Shown one piece after another: positions 1 to 13,200 of a stretch of 64,000 bases of DNA. The position numbers and the translations under genes were made by a program. The notes under the pieces were generated by a model. That model saw only the letters and a program-made list of their open reading frames with translations. It did not search any database and was not told where the DNA came from. This DNA is from Anisus vortex (taxonomy: Eukaryota > Mollusca > Gastropoda > Planorbidae): contig OX421498.1 of NCBI GenBank assembly GCA_949126835.1, positions 29,555,581-29,619,580 on the forward strand. Reading direction: 5' to 3'. Position 1 is the first letter of the stretch; every line of letters starts with the position of its first letter.

Positions 1-2687
1 AGCCTGTTTAGATCTTTCCGTCACTGAAAATAAAAATAAAAATTGTAGAAGGATAAATGAAAACTCTTAATATATTAAATAAAAAAACATCTAATAAAAA
101 TATATATTCTATAAATTTTAGTAACCCTATTCTAACATGATGGCAGTTAATTTAAAGTTAAACTAAGGTAGTGAGGTATGATTTAATTGCCATTTCTGTT
201 GCATTCATAAGTTTCAATGTTCCTTGGGATAATGTGGTCTTTAACAGTTATGGAGGAACAAATCATTGAATCAAACAAATTGTCCCATGAAAGCTAGAAT
301 AATAATCAATATGTCTAATTATTTTTTCATGTATTGAGCACAATTCAGCTAAATGTGCATTTAGATTTCATTTCACATAAAGTGTACAACCAACTTACCA
401 ACAACAACAGTTTCAATTCCTGCAAGTCTGAACAAAGGCTCAACCGATTTATTATATATCTGAACTCCATTACCAGAACCACCAATTGGATTGATAACAA
501 CAAAAAGTTTCTTTGGTCGTCCGGAATCTATAAACAAGAAATGCAATGAATAAAGATGGAGAGAATTAGTTTCAACAATGATGTGTGGCATAAAAACCAA
601 TAAGACAAGGTGATAACATCATAATATCAATAAGAGCTTAAACTATTTCAGACACAATTGCTGTGGAAATCTGTGAAGAGAGGAATATGGTTCTACTCTA
701 AATATAAACCTTTCTTACTGTTTTCAAAGGATTTTGCATATGACATAGCACATCGTGCATTGGGAAAACCAGGGCATCACTATAAAAATAAATGAGATGA
801 GTTTTGTAAGTTAAAGTAAAGCTCTGAACTCAAGACCTTAGGTTTCAGGTGCAAATGGTCAAGACATTAACACATCATCATCTCTTCAAATGTTTTTTTT
901 ATATGTGATGGAAATCAAACTTTAAAAAAACATTAAAGAAAAAATGGCTATTAGCATTTTAACATCAGATATTTTAGAAATGTTACTGGACCGTTAAAAA
1001 AGTATTAATGTTTATCACATATTTTCAACATCCCTTTGCAAGAATGGCCAAGCAGGCAGATATGTTTTAGTACCAGTAATTTAGTAATTTTGTGTTGCCG
1101 GTTAAAAAACAACTGTTCAATAACTAAATCAAGAAGGTCTTTGTTTATTTTAGCAAAATAAATATTCAATAAATATTATTTATATAGCTTTCTCTCATTC
1201 AAAGTAGAGTAGTGACAAAAAATTACCTGCAATTTGTTCGTTAATTAAGCATAAACATTGTTCCGAATGTCCTTGAAGCTTCAGCGTCCTCACATCTAAG
1301 ATATTGTTGGAGCTGCGCTGAATATAGTGCAATGTAAATAACCCAGCTTGAGAAGACTTGTCTGTAGGCTTCACACATATTACTTCAGACCATTTCAAGA
1401 AGGTGGCTGTAAGCAAATCATTTGATAGTTAACAATTATTGAAAGTTTGTACAGTGTTTTACAGCAAAATAATGTAGGCCTATATTTATTTAGGTTTACC
1501 TATTTATATCATAAGTTTTATTTATATATCTAAACCATTTCAATAATAACTCTATTATGCTGACACATTAGAAAATAGTTATTGGGGACCAGCAGGGAAA
1601 ATGATTTTTTATTTAAATTACAACAAAGGTTCTGGCAGTAGTACAAATGTCAAAATATATATGTTTACTTTAGCTATTCTTATAATAAGTTTACAGACGT
1701 TCCTTCTAGTTTTGTCATTATCAATTTTATAATATTATGGTAAACAATATAAACATATAATTAATGTAGTTAGTGAAATTGTTTTAGATGGAATTTTTTT
1801 TTCACATTTTATTTCAATCACTTTCCTCCCCTTTGACACATATCATCACACATTTCTGACCTCCCACCCTCCCTTTGTGATTGTGCATGAATATGTTAGG
1901 CTATTTTTGGATGGCCACAAACTTTGTGACAAAGTAGTCATATATATAATATAGTAGTCATTATTATATAAATATATAGCCGGTCATGTCGTAGGCCTAT
2001 ATGATGGGCTGATGGGTTAACAGACATGTCAGAATTATAGGAATTATAATTATAGGCCTATATTCCTATATACTATAGTGACTATAGACTATAGTGTAAC
2101 TATAGGATAGGCCATACCTATACATATACCTAGTATACTTAGTATAGTATATTAATAAGTATAGTCATTGTATTAAGTACGGTAAGTAGGCTATAGTATA
2201 ATAATATAAAATATATATAAAAAAATACTCTCAATCAGAGTCAATGTATGAAAATGAGTTCAATAATTTATACTACACTCATAAATTCCTACTCCTACTA
2301 TATTCAGAATCATCATTCATTATTTGAAAAATAGTAGGCCTAAAATAGTCGACTAAGTAAAAGTAATTAAATATAAAAGTAAAGGCTAAATAATAAATAG
2401 GATAGAATAGGCCTAGCTAGACTAAATGATAAATGACTAGGCTACTAAATTTAAATAGAATATACTTATACTTATACACTTATACTTATAGTATAGAAGG
2501 CTTACCGCCTACCTGATGTTTCTTTTGATATCCGAAAGAATTTTAAACCTTTTAAATTTAAACTTAAAACATTCTCTTTGCCATTAATTCGAACTGTCTC
2601 TGTCAACATAAACGTTTTATCCGATTCGGTTTGGATGTCAATATTTATATTTATTTCCGATTGCACCAAGTGTTCATTTTGGTCCAT
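1..2687 (-). CDS. Lipid kinase (ceramide/sphingosine kinase type), copy B, partial
   Basis: 5' part of a second lipid-kinase gene lying downstream of copy A on the same strand. Coding exons, 5' to 3': 2687-2513 (start ATG), 1406-1227, 527-399, and 23-1, which runs off the window. All junctions are GT/AG and phase 1. Exon 1 encodes a short lead starting MDQNEHLVQ, then the beginning of a PH-like domain. Exon 2 holds the rest of that domain (LKWSEVICV, LFTLHYIQR). Exon 3 carries the DAGK-catalytic nucleotide loop NPIGGSGNG. Exon 4 begins VTERSKQA. Exons 2 and 3 are nearly the same as copy A, but exon 1 is eight codons longer and clearly diverged. No stop or frameshift is seen in the visible part, so it looks like a live gene, although the GGDG exon is outside the window. 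Kinase family is confident from the motifs; ceramide versus sphingosine specificity is not resolved. Confidence 0.82.
399..527 (-). other. Copy B exon 3: DAGKc glycine-rich loop
   Basis: 129-nt phase 1-1 exon with acceptor TTTATAG and donor GTAAGT. It encodes RPKKLFVVINPIGGSGNG and the following helix, the first conserved block of the diacylglycerol/ceramide/sphingosine kinase catalytic domain. It differs from copy A exon 3 at only a few codons (KSVEP here, DTVEP in copy A). Confidence 0.85.
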
Positions 2688-2940
2688 TTTGTTTACTTCC
2701 CGATTGTAAAAAAAAAATGTGCTGGGGTTGTGTTGCCAACTACAAAATTAAAATCGTTTTCTGCTTCTAAGAAAAACTCAGGTAAAACCTAGGTTTGAAA
2801 AATATATTGTTGAAAAAACCGAAAATCTTCACACCTCACACCCACTGATCTATCAGCATTCTTTCGCGCTTCCTAGATCTAGACTTTTTTAAAAAGCAAA
2901 ATAATTCAAAATTGATAAAAGAAAATGAGTAGGCCTAGAT

Positions 2941-3385
2941 CAGGGGTCGGGAAACTTTTTGTCTGAGAGAGCCATATGAACACCACATATTTTGAAAAGT
3001 AATTCTGAGAGAGCCATATACGTTATGTTTAGGCTAAAACTAAAATTTCGAGTAAATGTCTCTAAATGTGTGCATTATAATTATGTCTTGCATTTGGACG
3101 TAAGACAAGAGTTATTTCCCTTTAATTACAATCGATGCATGGTCGCTATTTTTCTGTCATTTAGGTCAGCGGAGTTTATCTCCTTTACCACTTCTGATGA
3201 TGAGCTGCAGTAGACTTTAGCTGCTTTAGCTCATTTGTAGAATGACATATTGATATGCAATTAATATGTTGATCAAAGGAGTCTAAAAAAACCATTATTT
3301 TTATAATCGAACATTTGTCTGCGAGCCAGATGCAGCCATCAATAGAGCCACATCTGGCTCGCGAGCCATAGGTTCCTGACCCCTG
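2941..3385. mobile_element. Non-autonomous hAT element, 445 bp, with 8-bp TSD
   Basis: Ends are inverted repeats (CAGGGGTCGGGAAAC on the left, complement of GGTTCCTGACCCCTG on the right). Perfect 8-bp direct repeats GCCTAGAT flank it at 2933-2940 and 3386-3393. An 8-bp duplication plus CAG-starting termini is diagnostic for hAT transposons, and the nnnTAnnn form of the duplication fits the Buster branch. No transposase is encoded. It sits about 250 bp upstream of the copy B start codon. Confidence 0.9.
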
Positions 3386-3439
3386 GCCTAGATCTATATT
3401 TTACCAAGCCTGATCATAAACGGACGACCCATTTATAAT

Positions 3440-4110
3440 ATCAGATTTGCTGGTGATATAGACCTTATAATATTGGAGAAAATAATGACCAGGTGGCCTA
3501 CAAGACCCGAGTAAGACCTCGAATCACCTCCAGACTGGATGCTGCAGCTAAATCTGTTGGTGTGGAAATCAGCACATGCAAAAAGAAAAATACTCATTAG
3601 CGGAAGAGACAACACAGGATGCTGCCTGCAGCATAAAACTCAATGGGCACATTTTGGAGGCAGTTGAAACATTCATGCATATAACTAGGGTCAACCTTAA
3701 CTTAGCCTGGCCTCCTCCATCATGGTCAAACTATGGAAAATATGGAAGTGCAATATCAGCTTCCCAGTGAAAATAAAATTATTCTCATCACTGGTATGCT
3801 ACATACCGTTGTTTTTTTTAAATGGCTGCGAAAGTTGGACACTGAATGTTGAGGCTGAGCGAAGAATTCAGGACTTTGAAAACAAATTCTATATAGGCTA
3901 TAGAAAGTTAATTATTAGGAATACACTATCAAGAAAGAAAAACAAATGAATATGTCTTGCTACAGGTCCATTATCTGGCGGAGAAACAGGAGGCACCCCT
4001 TTCAACTGTAAAATGACGAAAGCTCAGGTGGTTTGGTCATACTGTAAGACTGGACTCCTTGGCCAAAACCACACAACAAGGTACAGTGGAAGGAGCACCA
4101 GCTAGGGTCG
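3440..4110 (+). pseudogene. Degenerate RTE-like reverse transcriptase 3' fragment
   Basis: The plus strand, in shifting frames, encodes pieces typical of the C-terminus of RTE-type retrotransposon polymerases: RFAGD-like wording near 3440 and, at 3722-3900, a stretch including KIKLFSSLVCYI, NGCESWTLN and RIQDFENKFY. Several stops and frameshifts break it, so it is an old 5'-truncated copy. It lies between lipid-kinase copies A and B. Confidence 0.65.
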
Positions 4111-6148
4111 TATTTAGGTTTGTGTATTTAGTAGTATTTAAATTTATGTGGGGCCTCGCCCCTGCCTTCCGACATTGCTGTGTTAACATGTGTGCAGTGT
4201 TGCTGAAAGATAACCATTAGCCTAACCCACTCTATCTGACTGCCAAAATTAGCATTTTACTTCATTTAACATCAGTTGCTTGCTTGAACACTCATATTCA
4301 CTGTATTTGTTGCCGTATTTGCTAGTTCAGTTCAGTTTCTATCTCAGGGGTCGGCTACCTTTTGCTAACAGTGTGCCAAACTAGGATTTTTAACTCATTC
4401 AGCGTGCCAACAGCCTTAAAGGCAGCCTGCTCTGTGATACTTTTATAAAATTATAATATATTATATAGATAGAAAATCGCTAAAGCGTTAAATATTTAAT
4501 ACAAAATTGACGTCTTTGTGGTTATCATACTTTTTATTTTCATTTATGAAATACAATATGTTATTGTCTAAACTTTCAAATTTATAGTAATTTAACATGA
4601 TTATTTGTTAGTCAAGATGAGGATCTAACACCTGCAAACGTTAATAATATTTTCGTCTCATTTTTAAACTGAGAAGTCCTTTAATGTGTTATATTGTGTA
4701 TGGTATTATGGTATACATACAGTGCCAACGTTGAACAGAACGTATATAGTAACCATACAAACTGGGTAGTTAAATGTAGGCTAGGCCCTAATATTTAAAA
4801 ATATTCATATAAATTCTATAGTCATAAAATATTTGTATAGATCTCATTTTCAAATACTTTTTAAAGTTTGATAAATTCAAAGTTATAAATTGTAAACCAT
4901 TTATTCTTTTATAAAAGAAAAACAAAAAAAGAAACATTAGAAATATTAGTATTATCTCAAATAAAATGGGTTAATTATCTCCCTTTAATTAAAAAAACGG
5001 TTTTCACATTTGATTCAATAGTGCTGTCAAACAAGTTATGTATTGTAATATTATAACAAATATTATGGATTAATTATTAAAAAAATCCCTAACATTTAGT
5101 AAATTAATAATAGCCAACAAATAAATTTGTTTTAGAATCACTTATAAGTCTTATTTATGTTTAATTAAAGAAGATGAGCATAAAAACTCTTTTAAATGTA
5201 ATTATAGTCTGTATAAATTAATAAGCCGGTCATGTGCAATAACCAAATTGTGGAGTTAGATTTGCCTTATGCCCATGTCCTCAGAGTAATTTATTTATTT
5301 AAAAAGAAAAAAGTATTAAATGGTTAAGCTTGCTTCTACATTGGTACAAAGAGATAAATAAACAAAACAATATTCACAAATAAACAATGAAAGACATCTT
5401 AGGCTAATGACAGGAAATGGTTAAAATAATATACAGGAAAGAGAGTCTAAGGAAAGAAATTCTGTAGGGAGAGAAAAAGACTGGGAATATATTTAAAGAA
5501 TTCTTTATAGTCCTTGTCTGACGAATATGGTACACACACATAGGATAGTTGGATAAAAAAAACACATATTTTATTACCATAAATATTGCAGCTGTAATGT
5601 CAACAATAAACAATTAGGTGTCTTATACAAAGACAAAAAATTAAATTAAATCTATAGTGTATATAATAGTATCTGAGTGTATTAGCTTACAATAACAATG
5701 ACAATAAAAAATTTTATAAGAATGACAATTAAAAAATATAACAACATTTTGGCATGATGGGAATTTAAGTTTAGAGGGATTAAATTTTCATTTTCATTGG
5801 TGAAAAGACAAAAGACTAGAATGTGCATAGTTCTATCTCAGAAAAATATTTCAATCTGTAATTCACTTTGTAATATTTGTCACCAGTTTTAAAAGGGAAG
5901 GAGGTGGGTGGTGGGCTTACATTTGCTTGTTTGTGATCTTCAGTTAGTGTATTCTGATTTTGTATGCTTTAGGTAAATGTATTAAAAGAATACAATAGAG
6001 TCTATTAAGTGTTCTACACATAATTAGTCATTTACATAATTCTTATTTGTTAAAAATATACCCTGGTATATATAATTTAAACAGTAATATTATAGTGATT
6101 ATTATTATTAGTTAAAATAATATATTTGAATTTAATGTAGTATATCTT
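4111..6148. other. AT-rich gap between the lipid kinase copies
   Basis: No coding exon is recognised. At 4345 a CAGGGGTCGGCTACC sequence looks like a left hAT terminus, but no matching right end was found, so it may be a truncated element. The rest is AT-rich sequence without readable structure. Confidence 0.5.
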
Positions 6149-6360
6149 TTGGACCATATGTTAATCTATGAGGCGAGTGAAACAGCGTACACAAGTATCA
6201 CGCCTTTCTGTGGCGACAGAAAACAAGGGAATAGTCTGGTAAGCATAGTGCCCAGTCCCAACTTATGTCAGGGCTCGGTAGATACAGGGACACCCTTCAG
6301 ATCTGTAAAAAAAAAAATCCTAGCCTTCAACCATTCTCAAACCATGGTTCTTCAGTACGG
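6149..6360 (-). repeat. tRNA-derived SINE, diverged copy 1
   Basis: Same family as the well-preserved copy at 46116-46386, recognised by the shared blocks around GTTCACAAGTTTCTGTGG, GCCCAGCCG and the stretch reading GACACCCTCAGG. This copy has many substitutions and an A run. Orientation is minus if the tRNA-like head is taken as the 5' end. Confidence 0.6.
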
Positions 6361-6482
6361 CAATCCAAGCACTGCCATTAGATGAACGCACTCCATAAAA
6401 AGTATAGGAAAAAAGTAGGAAATATATTGCATATATATTCATATATCATTTTTAAAAATTTAAAGAATAAATTTTAAGAGTA

Positions 6483-6945
6483 CAGTTGAACCTCATTTTT
6501 TTTTTATTATTAGCCTTCCCAAATCAATGGGCAAAGTCCCAAATCAACAAAAACTGAGATCATTTATTTTTATATGAATCAATGTAAAATAAAAATATCA
6601 AAAACATATTTTTTTTAGTATTTAATTCTAAAAACATTAAGAAATAAAATTAATATAAAAGATTAATGTAAAGAATCACAGTATCAATTACTTAGGCCTA
6701 TAATTTGTGGTCACTCCCCTTGTTTGTCTTTCGGCACTATGGCAAGCTTCAGAGTTAATGGTCCTTTATCAAAAAAATGAAAGCAGACTAAAAGGCTGTT
6801 TCTGCTGCCTCTCAAAGACTTGCATCAAAAGGAACAAGACATTAACAAGCTACAAATATGGCCTGCTGCACTTTTGCCTGGAAGATTTGTTTTCCCAACA
6901 AACAATAACTACCCAGTAAGTTAATGAAAACCAGAGGTTCGACTG
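6483..6945. mobile_element. Pogo/Tigger-like MITE, 463 bp, TA target
   Basis: Begins CAGTTGAACCTC and ends GAGGTTCGACTG, inverted copies of each other, with TA on both sides (6481-6482 and 6946-6947). TIRs of the CAGTNGAACCTC type with TA duplication are characteristic of the pogo/Tigger branch of Tc1/mariner transposons. A 70-codon open frame inside it has no recognisable transposase motif. Confidence 0.7.
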
Positions 6946-7211
6946 TAAACTAAGAACATTAGATTTACAAATACAATGAAGTACAGACAAATATTAAGTA
7001 AATCATTTAGAAGTTAAATAGTGTATAAGGCAAACAAATAAACATAAAATGTATAAAAAAAACTTACATACAAATTCTTGTTTAAAGGCTCTGACAAAAT
7101 AAATACAAGTTACAATTGCAGTGTTAGTTACTGAGTTACAACAGAAGGCATTTCAAGGCAACAACAAGAAAAACTAAAATTGTCTTTCTAGAAATTTTTT
7201 TTAAGGAACTT

Positions 7212-10200
7212 TCACTCTACATCTGTAATTTTGAATCCAAAAACTGGCACAAATGATGTTTGCAGCCTGTAGAATTCATAATAATAAACAGATTACATAA
7301 AAGCATTGAGTTTTACATGAAAGATACGGTACGGTAACTCATGTATAATGATGTAAAGATTACCGGTATTTAAAAAGAGAAAAGTCTTTAATTATGTTTA
7401 GCACACAATGTGTTAAAGACTAGTTATTATTAGACTTGACAATACAAGCAGAAACTTGGTATTTAGCCATTGGTTAGTGATTGTTTAACAATCTCTGGCC
7501 ACCATGGAATAAGGAAGGATTGTATTCCCAGTGCAATGCCTAGGTGCAATGTACTGGGTATACAATCCTTTTGCATTTTATTGTGAAATCTACTTTGCCT
7601 TCCGAAAGAAATCTTTGAAAGTCAATTGATACCGTACTGATTTAGACAATGTCTTCTAGGAGACCTCTCTGGTGGAGAGATACGATCATATTAAATTTAC
7701 ACCGGAAGGCAAACGTATGGGGGACAGCTCCCGCAGCGTGCTATCCATTGCACACTGGGTAGGCCCATGGCCCCGGTGGGGAGGTAGAAAGGACGTTGCA
7801 ACCCATCTAGAAGAACCTCCCGGTGCCTGGATGCCTATAGTATAGGACTAATAATCTGGGCTGTGGGAACCTTCCCTGGTTTCACTGCACACTGCGCCTT
7901 CAGCATTTCATGGTGTGGCTGGAGCCCGGACAGAGCTTTGGTGTGCCTCCCCCCTCCTAGCAGGCTGAAGAGCCCTTAGGGCTCATCTGTTGTTTTTTTT
8001 AAAGAAATTAATAAATTTGGTGAGAGATAACTGGATATCTTGGCTTTGTTTTCCAGTTCATCTGGACATTGAACTAATACTTTGTCATGTAAACACTAGA
8101 AATGTCATTAGACAATGTAAACACAGGAAAACATCATGCTTAAACTATGATTAAAATGCGGACTAGTTCTTACTTTTGTATAGCCTACCTTAAAACCTGA
8201 TGTTTAGAAATTTACCTGACAATAAATTCTGGTGTCTCTAGTCGTACAGGCTCACCGTCAACATTTAGAAACTTTTCCAAATCTATGTCCATGGCTTCTC
8301 TCTCAGACACGCTGGCATTCCCTGCAGGGTTCTCCCTGATCACTTTTATTTTAAAGTCTGTTGCATTGTCGATGAAAGCTGTTTTGCCAGGTGTGTTCTA
8401 AACAATAATATTAAAAATAAAACTCTCGTCAAGTGCATTTTTACAAAAATCAATGTACATTACAGAGACACAAACTCAATATAAAATAATAACATGGATA
8501 ATACAAACTTCTTAAAAAACATGAAATATTTTATTCTTATAGATATATAGATTTTAGAAACACAGTTTTTTTTTTCCTAAAACTAAAATGTTATTTTTAA
8601 ATAGAAAACCGATTTTCTGTGTGGATATAGATCTAACTATATTTTAATTTGTTTTCTGAGTTTGATGCAATTGAATTATTTAGCTAAATAGTATATTCCT
8701 GTTAAAAACAAACATTTAATACCGGTATACTGATTTAAATTCAATAATAATTTTCAAATAATTAAATCTACTTAATTAACATGAGTTAATTTTTGTTTTC
8801 CAAATTGAAATCCTTCATTAATTTTTAATAAAACATTTGATTATAAAATATTGTTTAACTAACTATATTTCTTTTAAAAGTTAAAAAAACTTTATAATCA
8901 TTCTATGACTGTATCTCACTGGGCCTGGTCTGCTTAAAAATTAACTTTCAAAGTGGCATTTCTGTGATGCCTTATTTTAGTGACCAAACCTTACATTTCT
9001 AAGCTACAGAGCAGTTAGATTTGTCACCCTTTTTATTTACATTTACAGGTACAAGTTATGTTCAGCTTGGATCACTTTTAAGGTTATTTAAATTTATTTC
9101 TCTATCTCAAGACTATTCAGTTTATAATAGATAAAAAATATTTTTTTAATCATTAATATTTGAAGTATAATCAATGCAAATATATGTTTATTCTAATAAG
9201 CAGAAGTGCACTTTTTAATTCTATTCACAAACTGGCTGACATTTACAGTAATTCAGGAACAGAAAGTGTATTATTTATTTAATGTAGAGATTATAAAATA
9301 TATTTGACACATTTTAATTTTAACATTAATACAGTTAAAAAATGAATAATAAAATAAGTAATATTGACATTAAACTTTTCTTATTCTACTTTTTATTTTG
9401 TCTGATTTAAATCAATCTGAATTTAATCATCTTAAGCCTGATATATAAATTTATATAAAATTTCATAGTTATACTTACTGGTATTTCTTTTCCCATTGAA
9501 ATGTCTGCAAGACACATAAGTGCTGTCCACTTACTACCTAAAGTGCAAACAGCCAGTGGAAAGTGCTGACCATAGGGATTATAATAAATATTCCTTCCTT
9601 TAGCAAAACGCTCATAGGCAATTCCAAAGATGGTTGAATATTGCTGTACTCCTGGCTCGTGGCGAATCCAACCTTGTTGAAAAACAAGAGACAATTTAAG
9701 TCAATACAACTGTGGCATTTAACAGTACATCTATTGATTTGATAATGGATAAGGTAAACAATAGAGATGCTGGATGGATAAAGCGAGGAAGTAATCAAAT
9801 AAAGTGATGTAAATAAGGCTATTAGGAGCAAATAAACTGAAAGAAAAAAGGCAGCGTATAATATAAACTAAAAATCTTAAAGTTTGATGAGGGGATATCC
9901 ACATATCATGTAAGCACTGAAGGGGAGGGGTGTAGTTTGATAAAGAACATTTTGCATATGGATGCAACAGGGAAGGGCTCAAATGAATGTGTATGTAACC
10001 AAAATTTATATATTGCCTACATACTCATGTGTTTTTAATGCTACCACTCAGATAGAAATCACACACATTAGATTTAAACACAATTATATATTTATGGGCA
10101 GGGAACGAGTAACTAGACTTGTTCACACACTTGCACTCGTTAAAACACATTGAATATGTAAAAATTTAAAACAGTAAACAAGACTGAATCATTCAAGACT

Positions 10201-13200
10201 GATGTGCTATAATGTGAGTTTAGAATTTATTTGAAGAAATAAAAATTTGTTTAAGACAAAACATTCATAAAAGACTAAAATCAGTACTTAAAGGATATCA
10301 ATGTCTATTTGATTAATGTTTCTGCATAAAAAAAATTTAATTAAGATTTAATCTAAATCGCCTGGCGTTGACCAGGGAAAAAATTACATAGGCCTATGTT
10401 TACAGATAAAAATGTTAAAAACTACAATGAACAGAAAGCTATAATAATGTTCAAAATATTATTATTACTTATTTACTGAAAACATTTAAGAAAGTAATTT
10501 AAAATAAATATTGTAATCGGATAAAAAAAAAGCATTATTTTTATTTAACCAAAAGTTAGGCATTTAGGACTATCCCTGTGGATGAGAATCGAACACCAGT
10601 CTCCCGCGTGCGCCTAAAATATAATTATTAGATTTTTTCTTACTGAAAACATTTTAGGAAAGCTTTAAGTCCTAAATTCTTTACAATCTCTTTTAAAAAA
10701 ATGATATTAATGGAAATTTTTTTTTTAAATAGAAAAAGAAAGCTATCATTGGGGAATGGCAGTCGAAAATGCTAACCACTCAGCTAGGAAGGACATATGC
10801 TGTAAGCGAGATAGCAAAAAGTAAAATAAGAGACAATAAGGTCAAGCGTCTTTAAATAAACCAATGGGGATTGGAATCACACACATAATCTACTTTATAT
10901 ATAGATTTTGATGCAGTGTTGAAGACAATAAAATGTGAATGTTCAGTTGTAATTCTTTATACAATTTCTAAGTGAAAAAATACGATATTATAAAAAAATG
11001 AATACATGTGCCTTATAACTATGGCTGAAATCAATTTTTCAAGCAAGTTGGTGGGGATAATGAAGCTAATTTGTACATACGCAAGGGGACGGTTGGGGTC
11101 CAAAAATATATGGGGTGCAACCACAAAAGGCATTTTAGCAGTTTCCAATTTACTTTAAGCTATTCCTACATTACTGCATTTTATTTCAAGTATCGCTTTG
11201 TATTCTATGTCTGTGTAACCACAGAAGGTACTATGGCAGTTTTCATTAGCTTTATTGCTATTCCTATACCTACTTTGCTGCATGTAATTTCAAGTATTGC
11301 TGTGTATTCTATGACAAAGATTGAAGCTCATTTACCTGAACTACTTGCTGCACCATCTCTGAAAGACAAGAAAAGGAACAGAAAATTTTATTGACAAAAA
11401 GAAAACATATTTAAAAATGCTGTTTCAGTTTTAATTTTTTTTTTAAACTCACGCAGAATCAGCATTGTGAAGACGATAGTGTAGTTCTGCTTGAAAAAGT
11501 CTTTTTCTTTTAAAAAGCTCTCCCAACAAAGTATCTGAAACAAACATTTGTAAAAAAAAATTAAAAATCTTGACACATCTCTTTTGTAGATAGGCTATAC
11601 TATGATGGAAATGTAATTAAAAGAGTTTTTTTTTAAAAATCACAAAAGCCACTTAAAAGAACAATAACAACTTTATAAATCAAATTTAAATCAAGATAAA
11701 AACTGTTATACAAATTAATGCTTCAATGCAATGGCTTGTGCACACCCTGTGTACAAGATCATGAACCGCCATGTGGAAATGTCCACACAGCCAGGTCGCA
11801 TCCAACAGGAGTCCTGCTCTACCCGAGGTCATCAGCTGAAACTGCATGTCCCACATACCGACGTCGACAAATATTCTTTTTTTTTCTGTCAGCCAATAGA
11901 CTGCGGAACACACTGTTTAGGCCTCCATCACTGCCCCTACTGTGCTGGCTTTCAAATCTTCACTGAAAAGCTGGACTAAATACCTAAAGTGAAACTCTGT
12001 CACTCTGTTTGTAATTCTTGTTGTGATGTTTTAAAATGTTATGTGTAGTTAAATTGTGGACTCTTTCCTCGGTCCTAACGGGGTCTCCACAATAATATGA
12101 AGAAGAAGAAATCATTGGACATAATGGGGTCAAAGTCAAAGTTGGCTATGATTCAGGAGTAAGTTTGAAAACTCTCTCTCTATATGTTCTATAACTGCAT
12201 TTTACTGACAGGGTATTCTTAATTTTTTAAATAATAAATTAGACCTACATGGATATCGGAATTTTTTCATCCATCTCAGCTCTTGTGATCTTTTTATTAC
12301 ATCTCCAGGCATCCCATAGCCTATGCAATAGCCACAAACACTAAGTAGTTTATTGCTGCAATAGATTGCAAGCACAGAGGCTCTGTTGCGTTCACCTGAC
12401 AGAAAAATTATAGTTCATTAACAAAGTACCGATAAGCTTATTAAATGGGGCAAAGTGGGGTTTCAGGACTGTAGGATGCCTACTCAGCTCTGATGGTTAT
12501 CTACATTAGTTTGAGAAAAGTAAATGTGGCTGGAGAATTGCTAGCCACACAATCCCCTTGTGTGTCATGGCCATAGAAACTTGTGACCTCTGCCTCACTT
12601 GCTCTATGATCATACTATCTGAAAGGGATACTTCTACTTTACTTACAGTTATTTAGTTGGGCCAGATATTTTTTTAAGGCTGCTTTATTCATTTATAGCA
12701 AAATTCACAAACTGTAACAACCCCTGTAAACCCCGTTATAAGCAAGGGCAATGCTCTTTTTTTTTTTTAAATAATATTGAAAACTCTTACCTCGTATAAT
12801 ATTAAGAGCTGCAGTTTTAGCACCTAAAGCTATACTTCCTGTCTTAAGAGCACCAAGATTAAAATATATAGAAGCACCATTTCCTGAACCTGCAATACAG
12901 AGATGAAAGCAAAATCTTTTAGAATGACATCTTAGTTTTCTCCTTAAAAAAACAGTTAATGTTAAATGTAGACTTGGTGTATATTTAAACAGCTGAGGAG
13001 AATAGCTTGCGTAGCATATCCTTAAATGTTAAAAGGTATTTCACAAATATTTGCAAACAATATTAAAAACTGTCAAAAATAGTCACAGATCTGTTTAACA
13101 GTAATATCTAATACATTACTATGTACTACTTTGAGTCAACAAAATTTCTAAAACTAAAACCTGACAATTTTTACTCAGTTCAACAATATAAGGCATTTCC

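Noticed and set aside
11071..11394. 107-codon plus-strand open frame
   Set aside because: It runs over a lipid-kinase intron and the antisense of the microexon, and has no recognisable motif.
11453..12889. Direct splice from lipid-kinase exon 6 (12791) to exon 8 (11534)
   Set aside because: It is in phase, but it would drop the GYGMPGD block with Asp288, and exon 12395-12249 with good splice sites supplies exactly this block. At most it is an exon-skipping isoform.
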